The notes under the pieces: model-generated
Seen by the model: only the letters and a program-made list of their open reading frames with translations
Told to the model about the DNA's origin: nothing
Databases searched by the model: none
Shown here: positions 24,993 through 32,486 of the stretch, piece by piece
How positions within the stretch are numbered: position 1 is the stretch's first letter
How the letters are laid out: each line of letters begins with the position of its first letter
Source: Acetonema longum DSM 6540
GTDB taxonomy: Bacteria; Bacillota; Negativicutes; Sporomusales; Acetonemataceae
Direction of reading: 5' to 3'
NCBI RefSeq assembly: GCF_000219125.1
Contig: NZ_AFGF01000005.1
Coordinates: 1-54,626 of the forward strand
Length of the DNA stretch: 54,626 bases
Made by a program: the position numbers and the translations under genes

Positions 24993-26321
24993 ATGCTGAT
25001 ATTAAAAAATGCCACAATTGTTGAATTTCAGCCCCCGGCGGTGAAAGCCGGCATGGATATCGTGATTGACGGGACCAAGATTGTCGAGGTAGGTGCCGGT
25101 ATTGCCGGCGGCCGTCAGGCCGACCGGGTGATCGATCTGGCCGGTGCAATGGTGATGCCCGGTATCGTCTGCAGTCACAACCATTTTTACTCCGGGTTGT
25201 CCCGGGGGGTTATGGCGAACATTAAACCCAGTCCCGATTTTGTCTCAGTGCTGGAAAATCTCTGGTGGCGTCTGGACCGGGCCATTGATGAAGAAATCCT
25301 CTATTACAGCGGCATGGTCTGTTCCCTGGAAGCCGTCCGCTGCGGCGTGACCTCGGTTATTGACCACCACGCGTCTCCCGGCTTTATCAAAGGCTCCCTG
25401 AAGGTGTTGAAGCAAGCCTTTGAAGAAGTGGGGCTGAGAGGCATTACCTGCTACGAAACTACCGACCGGAACGGCGGGATGCGGGAAGTGGAGGCCGGCG
25501 TAACCGAGAATGTGGAGTTCGCCAGGCTCTGTGAACGAGACAAACAGGCCAGCCGGGGCGACTATCTTGTGGAAGCCATGATCGGCGCCCACACTCCGGT
25601 CACTGTGCCGGAGGAAGGACTTAGGCTGCTGGCCGAAGCTGTCCGGGAAACCGGCCGGGGCCTCCACATCCATGTGGCGGAAGACCGCTATGACATATCT
25701 TTCTCCCATCACCAATACAAAAAGGATCTCATCACCCGGCTCCGCGAATTCGGTCTGGTCAATAACAAAGCCCTGTTCGCTCATGGTGTGTATCTGTCCG
25801 ATCAGGAGATTGATCTGATCAATCAGCATGACGCCTACCTGGTCCATAACGCCCGCTCCAATATGAACAACAACGTGGGCTATAACCATAAGATATCCTG
25901 CTATAAGAACGTTGCCCTGGGAACCGACGGGATCGGCAGCGACATGCTGGAAGAATTCAAATTCGCCTGCTTCAAGCACAAAGACGCCGGCGGCCCTCTA
26001 TGGCCGGACAGCTACCTTAAATTCCTCCATAACGGCAACGACCTGTTAGGCCGCTATTTCGACGCCAAATTTGGCCAGGTCGCCCCCGGTTATAAAGCCG
26101 ATCTGACCATTCTGGACTATGACTCGCCGACGCCGCTGCAACCGGAAAACATTGGCGGGCATTTGGCATTTGGCCTGGATTCACGGGATGTGAAGACAGT
26201 TGTCATCAATGGTGAGATCATCCTGGAAAACCGGGAATTTGCCTTTGATGTCAAGCTCATTTATGACAAAGCCCGTAGAGCTGCCCAGCGCCTGTGGAAC
26301 AATATGGATAAACTTCCTTAA
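24993..26321 (+). CDS. ssnA: SsnA putative aminohydrolase
   Basis: 442 residues, identical in length to E. coli SsnA. Amidohydrolase superfamily: the first metal site is in VCSHNHFYSGLSRGVMANI. Other features are the VIDHHASP segment, GLHIHVAEDRYD, and FAHGVYLSD with a ligand histidine, then LGTDGIGSDM with the catalytic aspartate. AGGGGGGAG precedes the ATG. Last gene of the hyuA-xdhD-ygfK-ssnA unit, followed by a bidirectional terminator. By context it deaminates or hydrolyses a purine-ring product; the substrate is not known from sequence. Confidence 0.93.
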   Translation: MLILKNATIVEFQPPAVKAGMDIVIDGTKIVEVGAGIAGGRQADRVIDLAGAMVMPGIVCSHNHFYSGLSRGVMANIKPSPDFVSVLENLWWRLDRAIDEEILYYSGMVCSLEAVRCGVTSVIDHHASPGFIKGSLKVLKQAFEEVGLRGITCYETTDRNGGMREVEAGVTENVEFARLCERDKQASRGDYLVEAMIGAHTPVTVPEEGLRLLAEAVRETGRGLHIHVAEDRYDISFSHHQYKKDLITRLREFGLVNNKALFAHGVYLSDQEIDLINQHDAYLVHNARSNMNNNVGYNHKISCYKNVALGTDGIGSDMLEEFKFACFKHKDAGGPLWPDSYLKFLHNGNDLLGRYFDAKFGQVAPGYKADLTILDYDSPTPLQPENIGGHLAFGLDSRDVKTVVINGEIILENREFAFDVKLIYDKARRAAQRLWNNMDKLP

Positions 26322-26337
26322 TGCCGAAATAGAACGG

Positions 26338-26383
26338 AAAGAGGGCCGTTTCTCTGACAAGGTCAGGAGAAACAGCCCTCTTT
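26338..26383. terminator. Bidirectional terminator between ssnA and xdhC
   Basis: AAAGAGGGC...GTTTCTC (26338-26354) pairs with 26367-26383 with one mismatch, and an inner TGAC/GTCA pair extends it. The stem is flanked by A-rich and T-rich tails and lies between convergent genes. Confidence 0.85.
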
Positions 26384-26391
26384 TAGTCTCT

Positions 26392-26856
26392 CTATTTCTG
26401 CAGTACTTTTTCGGCTGCTCTGACGATATTCTGATATCCGGTGCAGCGGCACATGTTGCCGGACAGTTCTTTTTTGATCTCTTCCGTGGTGAAGGTTTGA
26501 CCGCTTTCAGCCATGGCGGTGATGCTCATCACGAAACCGGGAGTGCAAAAACCGCACTGGACAGCGCCTTCGTCCAGCATGGCCTGCTGGACTTTTGACA
26601 ACCGGCCTTCTTTGGCTTCTCCTTCCACGGTGCGGATTTCTTTGCCGTCAGCCCAGACCGCCAGGTAGATGCAGGTGTCGATAGTCTCCCCATTGATGAG
26701 GACGGTACAGGCGCCGCATTCGCCTACGCCGCAGCCTTTTTTCGTCCCCATCAGATTCAGCTTGTTGCGCAATGCTTCTAATAAAGACTCCCGGACGTCC
26801 GCCTCCAGGGTGACAGCCTGACCGTTTACCCGAAAGCTGATTTTTTTTGTGTTCAT
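26392..26856 (-). CDS. xdhC: Xanthine dehydrogenase-type 2Fe-2S subunit
   Basis: 154 residues, the standard length of the small iron-sulphur subunit. It has two 2Fe-2S clusters: C42, C47, C50 and C62 (GCGVGECGACTVL) and the C-terminal pair QCGFCTPGF / CRCTGYQNI. It passes electrons from the molybdenum subunit to the FAD subunit. It is last in a minus-strand operon ordered Mo subunit, FAD subunit, Fe-S subunit, as in E. coli xdhABC. It overlaps the FAD-subunit gene by four bases. Confidence 0.94.
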   Translation of the reverse strand: MNTKKISFRVNGQAVTLEADVRESLLEALRNKLNLMGTKKGCGVGECGACTVLINGETIDTCIYLAVWADGKEIRTVEGEAKEGRLSKVQQAMLDEGAVQCGFCTPGFVMSITAMAESGQTFTTEEIKKELSGNMCRCTGYQNIVRAAEKVLQK

Positions 26857-27731
26857 GCCGGATTCCTCCTTTTCGCCACAGCTTCCCGGAAGGCACGTTT
26901 GCTTAGCTCTGCCACCAACTGCAGCCGGTATTCTTTGGAGGCGCGCCAGGAAGTCCGGGGATTGACTTCGGTGACAGCGGTCTTGCCTGCGGTTGCTGCC
27001 AGTTCTTTGCTGAAAGTTTGGCCTTTTACCGCTGTTTCGGTTTTGAGACAGCGTATGGGAGTGGGCGCCGCTACCCCCAGAGCCAGCCGGAAGTCTTCTA
27101 CCAGGTTGGCATCGCCTAACTTACAGAGTACGGAGCAGCTCAGGGTGGCGATATCCATGGCATTACGCATGGCGTATTTGATGTAATGGCCGCTGAAGCC
27201 CCGATAATCCTCCGGCGCGATCCGAATGGCGGTCAGAATTTCACCCTGAGTCAGAGCCACTTTGCCCGGACCTGTGTAAAAATCCTGAATGGCAATGGTC
27301 CGGATTCCGGCGGGTCCGGTGATCTGCAGGCGGGCGTTTAATGCAAACAGGGTGGGGGCGCTGTCGGCGGAGGTGGCTCCGTTACAGATGTTGCCGCCGA
27401 TGGTCCCCGCATGGCGGGTCTGAGGGCCGCCCACCCAATTCACCGCTTCCCCCAGAAAGGGTAAATGCTCCCGGATTAAAGGGTGGGAGGATACTTGGGT
27501 AAAGGTGGTGACCGGCTTAATGACAATGGTACTGTCAGCCTCCAGATGAATTCCCTTTAATTCCGCTACCTCGTGAATGCTGACCAGATGCGCCTCCGGC
27601 AGCTTGCCCTCCCGGACATGGAGCAGTATATCGGTGCCGCCGGCCACCAGTTTAGCCCTTGGGTCCTTGGTTAAGAGCTCAATGGCCTGTTCCAGGTCAC
27701 GGGCTTCTTCGTAGTTGGCGATATCAAACAT
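26853..27731 (-). CDS. xdhB: Xanthine dehydrogenase-type FAD subunit
   Basis: About 292 residues. FAD-binding domain of the CO-dehydrogenase/xanthine-dehydrogenase medium subunit family: KLVAGGTDILLHVREG near the N-terminus and GGPQTRHAGTIGGNICNG in the middle, both contacting FAD. It should reduce NAD+ with electrons from the Fe-S subunit. The ATG at 27731 is used because the upstream TTG (27752) would place the AGGAGGAG ribosome binding site inside the gene. It overlaps the stop of the molybdenum subunit gene by eight bases, indicating coupled translation. Confidence 0.93.
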   Translation of the reverse strand: MFDIANYEEARDLEQAIELLTKDPRAKLVAGGTDILLHVREGKLPEAHLVSIHEVAELKGIHLEADSTIVIKPVTTFTQVSSHPLIREHLPFLGEAVNWVGGPQTRHAGTIGGNICNGATSADSAPTLFALNARLQITGPAGIRTIAIQDFYTGPGKVALTQGEILTAIRIAPEDYRGFSGHYIKYAMRNAMDIATLSCSVLCKLGDANLVEDFRLALGVAAPTPIRCLKTETAVKGQTFSKELAATAGKTAVTEVNPRTSWRASKEYRLQLVAELSKRAFREAVAKRRNPA

Positions 27732-30030
27732 GACAGCACTCCTCCTGTTCAATCAGCCCTGCCGCTTTAAATCTTTCAAACAGGCGCTGCGGGTTTAAAG
27801 GAAGCTCGTTGATGGCGACGCCAGTGGCATCCAGGACGGCATTGCGAATGGCCGGTGCGGCGGAAATGGCGGGTGGCTCCCCTAGAGCCTTGTTGCCGAA
27901 GGGCGCGGTAGGATCGTCGGTTTCCACAAAGGCTACGCCGATTTTCGGCGTATCGGCGGCAGTCATCAGTTTGTAATCTAAGAGGTTGTTGTTAAGGGGT
28001 TTGCCGCTTTTAGGATCGAACAGCATCTGTTCGTACAGGGCATAACCAAGAGCCATGCTGACGCCGCCGTGGACCTGACCGGTGGCCAAATCCGGATTGA
28101 TAATTTTTCCTGAATCGTGGATATTATAGATCTGAAGCACATCCACCTTACCGGTGGGAATATCGACTTCCACTTCCACAAAGGTGCAGCCGTAGGCGAA
28201 AGCATTGGTGCGGGCCTGGTAAGACACGTCGGCGGTGATGGGGGCGGCAGCCGCCAAGTTGTAGTAGCTGTCCAGGGCGATGCTTTCCAGGGATTTCAGT
28301 CTTTCGCGGCTTTGTTTATAGATAACCCAGCCGTCGGCGATGTCCAGGGAATGAATAGGAATATCAGTCATCAAGCGGCAGCGTTCCAGGATTTTCGCCT
28401 TGATTTCCTCAGCAGCTTTTTTTACGGCGCCGCCGGATACGTAAGTCTGGCGGGAGGCATAGGAGCCGGTGTCGAAGGGGGTTATATCCGTGTCCTGGAC
28501 CGAGACCACATGAACCCAGTCCAGGGGGATGCCAAGTATCTCCGCCGTCATTTGGGCAAAGACCGTGTCACTGCCCTGACCGATTTCCGTAGCGCCGACC
28601 TGCAGTTGAACCGAACCGTCCTGGTTGAGAACAATGCGGGCCCCGGCCAGTTCCAGTCCTACCGGCCAGGTGGCGGTGCCGTAATAGAAGCAGGCCGCGC
28701 CTATGCCCCGGCGTTTCGGACCGGTCTGATTCCTGTTGGCCGCTTTCTGTTCATCCCAGCGGATGAGCTTCCTTCCCTTTTCGACGCACTCCCATAACCC
28801 GCTGGTATGGGCCTTGACCCCGTTAAGCGGATCGACAAAGCCGGGTTCATGAAAGTTTTTCAGCCGGAATTCCAGCGGGTCCATACCAATGGCCCGGGCC
28901 AAATCTTCCATGTGACATTCCAGGGCGAAAATGACCTGGGGAATGCCATAGCCCCGCATGGCGCCCGCAGCCGGCATATTGGTATATACAGTTGTGACTT
29001 CACATTCCACCGCTTTTTGTTTATACTGTACACGTACCGTACCGGAGCATTTGGCGCCGATGGAATGTCCGTGAGAGGCATAGGCGCCGTTGACGGAAAT
29101 AATCCTGGCTTGGCGGGCTAGCAGCGTTCCGTCTTTTTTGACTCCTGATTTCAGCCAGTAATTCATGGCATGACGGGTACGGGTGGCAATGAAGGTTTCT
29201 TCCCTGCTCAATTCCAGTTTCACCGGCCGGCCGTTCACTTTCGTGCTGAGAAAAGCGGCCAGGGGCTCCACCACAACGTCCTGCTTGCTGCCGAAACCGC
29301 CGCCCACAGCCGGTTTAATCACCCGGACCTTTCCCCAGGGAATCCCCAGCGCCTGGCCGACAATCCGGCGGCAAATGTGAGGAATCTGGGTGGACGAGCA
29401 GATGACGATCCGGCCGGTGGCATCCACATAGGCGAAGGCGCTGTGATTTTCCATGGCGCAGTGTTGGACAACGCTGGTTTTGTAATCGCCTTCCAGAATA
29501 TAATCCGCTTCGGCAAAGGCTTGTTCCAGGTTGCCTAATTGGTAGCCGGTTTTTTTGATGATATTTTTCGTGCCGGCATGGATTTCCAGTGCGTTTTCTT
29601 GCAGGGCGTCTTCGCCATTGAGGATAGGAGAATATTCCTCATACTCCACATCGATAAGCCGGAGGGCCTTTTCGGCGGTCAGTTCATCCGCTGCCACCAC
29701 AGCGGCAATTTCGTCACCCCACAGCCGGACGCGGCCGGTCAGCAGATGACGGTCAGCCACGTCCTGATGCTTAGGGTCGGTGCTGTAAGGATGTCCGGCT
29801 GTGGGAAAGGTATGAAACGGAACATCTTCAAACGTCACCACGGCTTCCACTCCCGGCAGCGTCCCGGCTTTCGCCGTGTCGATCCGCCTAACCCGGCCGT
29901 TGGCAATGGTGCTGCGCAAGAGCTTGGCATGCAGCATATGACGGACAAAAATATCATCCACATATTCGGCTTTGCCGCATACCTTGCTGACGCCGTCAAT
30001 ACGGGCGACGCTGCTTCCAATGATTTGCAT
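27724..30030 (-). CDS. xdhA: Xanthine dehydrogenase-type molybdenum subunit
   Basis: 768 residues from the ATG at 30030 (AAAGGAG upstream); the longer frame begins outside the likely leader. Molybdopterin hydroxylase with AVGGGFGSKQDV, AGAMRGYGIPQV (substrate-site arginine region), GATEIGQGSDTV and the C-terminal FGNKALGEPPAIS, which carries the catalytic glutamate. It oxidises a purine at a ring carbon, by family xanthine or hypoxanthine; specificity is not certain. It is transcribed divergently from the permease from its own sigma-54 promoter at 30112-30127. It is the second hydroxylase of the island beside xdhD. Confidence 0.93.
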   Translation of the reverse strand: MQIIGSSVARIDGVSKVCGKAEYVDDIFVRHMLHAKLLRSTIANGRVRRIDTAKAGTLPGVEAVVTFEDVPFHTFPTAGHPYSTDPKHQDVADRHLLTGRVRLWGDEIAAVVAADELTAEKALRLIDVEYEEYSPILNGEDALQENALEIHAGTKNIIKKTGYQLGNLEQAFAEADYILEGDYKTSVVQHCAMENHSAFAYVDATGRIVICSSTQIPHICRRIVGQALGIPWGKVRVIKPAVGGGFGSKQDVVVEPLAAFLSTKVNGRPVKLELSREETFIATRTRHAMNYWLKSGVKKDGTLLARQARIISVNGAYASHGHSIGAKCSGTVRVQYKQKAVECEVTTVYTNMPAAGAMRGYGIPQVIFALECHMEDLARAIGMDPLEFRLKNFHEPGFVDPLNGVKAHTSGLWECVEKGRKLIRWDEQKAANRNQTGPKRRGIGAACFYYGTATWPVGLELAGARIVLNQDGSVQLQVGATEIGQGSDTVFAQMTAEILGIPLDWVHVVSVQDTDITPFDTGSYASRQTYVSGGAVKKAAEEIKAKILERCRLMTDIPIHSLDIADGWVIYKQSRERLKSLESIALDSYYNLAAAAPITADVSYQARTNAFAYGCTFVEVEVDIPTGKVDVLQIYNIHDSGKIINPDLATGQVHGGVSMALGYALYEQMLFDPKSGKPLNNNLLDYKLMTAADTPKIGVAFVETDDPTAPFGNKALGEPPAISAAPAIRNAVLDATGVAINELPLNPQRLFERFKAAGLIEQEECCHV

Positions 30031-30111
30031 AGTTTCACTCCTTTGCTTGCCTTTTGCAACTGGTTTTATCGTCCCTCTTTTGAGGCGCAATTTCTTTAGA
30101 ATGATAAACGA

Positions 30112-30127
30112 GCAAATTTCATGCCAA
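30112..30127 (-). promoter_or_regulatory. Sigma-54 promoter of xdhABC
   Basis: The minus strand reads TTGGCATGAAATTTGC, with GG at 30125-30124 and GC at 30113-30112, 12 bases apart. The 16 bases are identical to those of the ygeX promoter. Transcription would start about 70 bases before the xdhA ATG. Confidence 0.85.
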
Positions 30128-30213
30128 GCCCGGGCTGCTGCTTGTAGTGACAGGGAAGCGGGCAGAGTGGTGAAAAATTATATGATAAAAAAAGTAGAAA
30201 AAATACAAAAAAA

Positions 30214-30230
30214 TGTATCGTTATGATACT
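30214..30230. promoter_or_regulatory. Candidate YgeV operator near xdhA
   Basis: TGTATCG-TTA-TGATACT; one half is perfect and the other differs only at its outer bases. Its centre is 97 bp from the xdhA -24 GG, somewhat farther than the 83-84 bp of the other units. Confidence 0.5.
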
Positions 30231-30308
30231 TTTCGTATCGAATTGGAATTGGGCAGAACCTCATGTAAATGGTGATACGACTGAGGATAAGGACTGTGAA
30301 CTGAAATG

Positions 30309-30325
30309 GGTACCAATTTGATACA
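30309..30325. promoter_or_regulatory. Candidate YgeV operator for the permease
   Basis: GGTACCA-ATT-TGATACA. Its centre (30317) is 83 bp upstream of the permease -24 GG, the same distance as before ygeX and ygeY. Confidence 0.5.
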
Positions 30326-30397
30326 GTGCCGGTGCAGCGGAATATCGCGAAACGTCAAAAAACAAGCAGGTGAGTGCAGTGCCAAAGGGGATTTGAG

Positions 30398-30413
30398 ATG
30401 GCACGAATTTTGC
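30398..30413 (+). promoter_or_regulatory. Sigma-54 promoter of the permease gene
   Basis: GATGGCACGAATTTTGC, with GG at 30400-30401 and GC at 30412-30413. It is a close match to TGGCAC-N5-TTGC. Confidence 0.85.
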
Positions 30414-30582
30414 TTGATATTTGTGAAGATAGCGCAACCGAAAAAACTGGTCCGATTTGTAGCAGTACCATCGGAAATGCAGACTGGTCAGCTTGTCAGA
30501 AGGAAGGTGTAAAACCGGGAGCAACAGAATGGTCTATGATTGCTGATCGTACTTCAATTTTATGAAGAAATGAGGAGATAAA

Positions 30583-31911
30583 ATGAGTGACTCTCGCCAT
30601 CCGGTAAATGAAATGCTGCCGATGGGGCAGCTGTTTGCGTATGGATTGCAGCACGTTTTGGCTATGTACGCCGGGGCGGTTGCTGTGCCGCTGATTATTG
30701 CCAATGCTCTGGGACTGAGTAAGGAACAGCTGATTTATCTCATTAACGCGGATTTATTTACTTGCGGTATCGCTACCATCATTCAGACCATCGGTTTCTG
30801 GAAAATGGGTGTCCGCATCCCCTTGATCCAAGGGGTAACCTTTGCGGCAGTAACGCCGATGATTATTATCGGCAAGGCCCACGGCATCACGGCCATCTAT
30901 GGTTCCATTCTAGTGGCCGGCGCCATGACCTTCTTTGCTGCCCCTTATTTCAGCCGTCTTCTCCGCTTCTTCCCGCCGGTAGTCACCGGGACCATTATCA
31001 CGACGATCGGGGTGACCCTGATGCCGGTTGCGGTCAACTGGGCCGGCGGCGGCGTGGGAGCTAAGGACTTTGCCAGTCTGTCGAATGTTTCCCTTGCCTT
31101 CTTTGTACTCATTCTTGTTTTGGCGTTCAATCGTTATTTGAAAGGCTTCTGGAGCAATATTGCCGTACTGTTAGGTTTAATCGCTGGTACACTCATTTCT
31201 ATTCCCTTTGACAAGGTAGACTTTACAGCGGTTGTCCAGGCTGACTGGCTGGGGATTACGACCCCCTTCCACTTTGGGATGCCTGTCTTTGACATTGCTT
31301 CCATCGTATCAATGGCGCTGGTGATGCTGGTTGTTATGGTAGAGACTACCGGAGACTGTATCGCGGTAGGCGAGATCATCGACAAGGAGATTACCCAGGA
31401 CGATTTGGCCAGATGCCTGAGGGCCGATGGCTTCTCTACAGTTTTGGGGGGCATTCTCAACAGCTTCCCCTATACTGCTTTTGCCCAGAATGTGGGCTTG
31501 GTAGGTCTCACCAAAGTGAAAAGCCGTTTTGTCGTTGCCACCGCAGGGGTCATCCTTGTCGTTCTGGGCCTGCTGCCCAAAATGGCCGCCGTTGTTTCGG
31601 TGATTCCTAATGCGGTGCTGGGCGGCGCCGGTATTGCCATGTTCGGCATGGTAGCCGCCAGCGGCATCAAGACGTTATCCAAAGTGGATTTTGACGGGAC
31701 CTATAATATTCTGGTTGTCGGCATCAGCATAGGCATCGGGATGATTACTCTGGCTGCGCCGGACTTTTACGCCAACTTCCCGGAATGGGCCCAGGTCATG
31801 CTCCATAGCGGTATCACGGCCGCCAGCCTTACTGCTATTATACTGAACGTTGTTTTAAATGGTGTAAGCCAGCCGGCCCAGGCGGCTCGAGCGAAAAGCG
31901 GTTCAAACTAA
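30583..31911 (+). CDS. NCS2 family xanthine/uracil (urate) permease
   Basis: 442 residues with about 14 hydrophobic segments, the size of the UraA/XanP/UacT family. Family features: QHVLAMYAGAVAVPLI near the N-terminus, IQGVTFAAVTPMI, and VVMVETTGDCIAVGEI with the conserved substrate-contacting glutamate. The later segment GGILNSFPYTAFAQNVG is also present. A proton-coupled importer in the cytoplasmic membrane. Its place in the island and its sigma-54 promoter suggest xanthine or urate as cargo, but uracil transport cannot be excluded. GAGGAG lies before the ATG and a terminator follows. Confidence 0.92.
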   Translation: MSDSRHPVNEMLPMGQLFAYGLQHVLAMYAGAVAVPLIIANALGLSKEQLIYLINADLFTCGIATIIQTIGFWKMGVRIPLIQGVTFAAVTPMIIIGKAHGITAIYGSILVAGAMTFFAAPYFSRLLRFFPPVVTGTIITTIGVTLMPVAVNWAGGGVGAKDFASLSNVSLAFFVLILVLAFNRYLKGFWSNIAVLLGLIAGTLISIPFDKVDFTAVVQADWLGITTPFHFGMPVFDIASIVSMALVMLVVMVETTGDCIAVGEIIDKEITQDDLARCLRADGFSTVLGGILNSFPYTAFAQNVGLVGLTKVKSRFVVATAGVILVVLGLLPKMAAVVSVIPNAVLGGAGIAMFGMVAASGIKTLSKVDFDGTYNILVVGISIGIGMITLAAPDFYANFPEWAQVMLHSGITAASLTAIILNVVLNGVSQPAQAARAKSGSN

Positions 31912-31933
31912 AAACTGATTTTTTCTGGTTCAG

Positions 31934-31976
31934 AACAGGCCATTGAGATAATTTGTTTCAATGGCCTGTTTTCTTT
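31934..31976 (+). terminator. Terminator of the permease gene
   Basis: AACAGGCCATTGA (31934-31946) and TCAATGGCCTGTT (31958-31970) form a perfect 13-bp stem followed by TTCTTT. Confidence 0.9.
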
Positions 31977-32060
31977 GTGGCTTCACTGGATGCCGGGCGG
32001 TTTAAAATGAATACATTCAGGAGGGTATAACCGGGATTTCTGTAATATCAGGCATGATCT

Positions 32061-32288
32061 GTGGGGCTGGTGGGAAAACTGTTCGGCATGAAGTATTTAT
32101 CCACCTTGTTTGGCCTGACGGTACTTACCCATCAGATAGGAGCTTTTTTAGGCGCCTGGCTGGGTGGTTTGGCTGTGGTCCATGACGGGAACTATCTGTG
32201 GATGTGGTATGCAGATGTTTTACTGGCAAGTTTAGCGGCGCTGGTTAACTTGCCCATTCGGGAGCAAAAAGTAAGTCCAGACATATAA
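32061..32288 (+). pseudogene. 3' remnant of an MFS transporter gene
   Basis: About 75 residues starting GLVGKLFGMKYLSTLFGL and ending LAALVNLPIREQKV. They match the last two helices of MFS carriers (GQIFG..YMGTLFG..HQIGAFLGAWLGG type). Full-length members have about 400 residues, so over 80 percent is missing. In-frame TGA at 32055-32057 closes the frame upstream, and no ribosome binding site fits the GTG at 32061. The retained 3' end still has its terminator. It is a decayed gene, probably not translated. Confidence 0.75.
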
Positions 32289-32295
32289 AATTTGT

Positions 32296-32339
32296 ACAGG
32301 GCCACGGACAAAATAAGTTCGTTGCCCTGTTTTGGTTTA
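32296..32339 (+). terminator. Terminator following the MFS remnant
   Basis: Arms 32296-32309 (ACAGGGC...) and 32317-32330 (...GCCCTGT) pair with two mismatches, followed by TTTGGTTT. Confidence 0.7.
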
Positions 32340-32486
32340 GAATACCGGGGCGGTTCAAAAATGAATCTGGTGATATATGATATTTTATGGAATATGAATA
32401 AACTATGAATGGTTGAATTTGCACAGGCCCATTTAAGTATAGTCAAGCATTTTGACGATATTATATCTGAACGAGAGGTGGCAAGA

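Larger units (their letters stand above)
30031..30582. other. Divergent control region between xdhA and the permease
   Basis: About 550 bases with two outward-facing sigma-54 promoters (30112-30127 minus, 30398-30413 plus) and two palindromes. A plus-strand leader of about 155 bases precedes the permease. Weaker AGTATCA-like elements occur at 30234-30250, and a TGATAC half-site lies at 30273-30278. Open frames across this region overlap promoters and are not called. Confidence 0.65.

Noticed and set aside
30374-30565. Short open frame before the permease
   Set aside because: It starts upstream of and runs through the -24/-12 promoter, and no family features are seen.
30414-30582. Purine riboswitch before the permease
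   Set aside because: The conserved three-way-junction core could not be recognised by eye, and no terminator or anti-terminator pair is visible.
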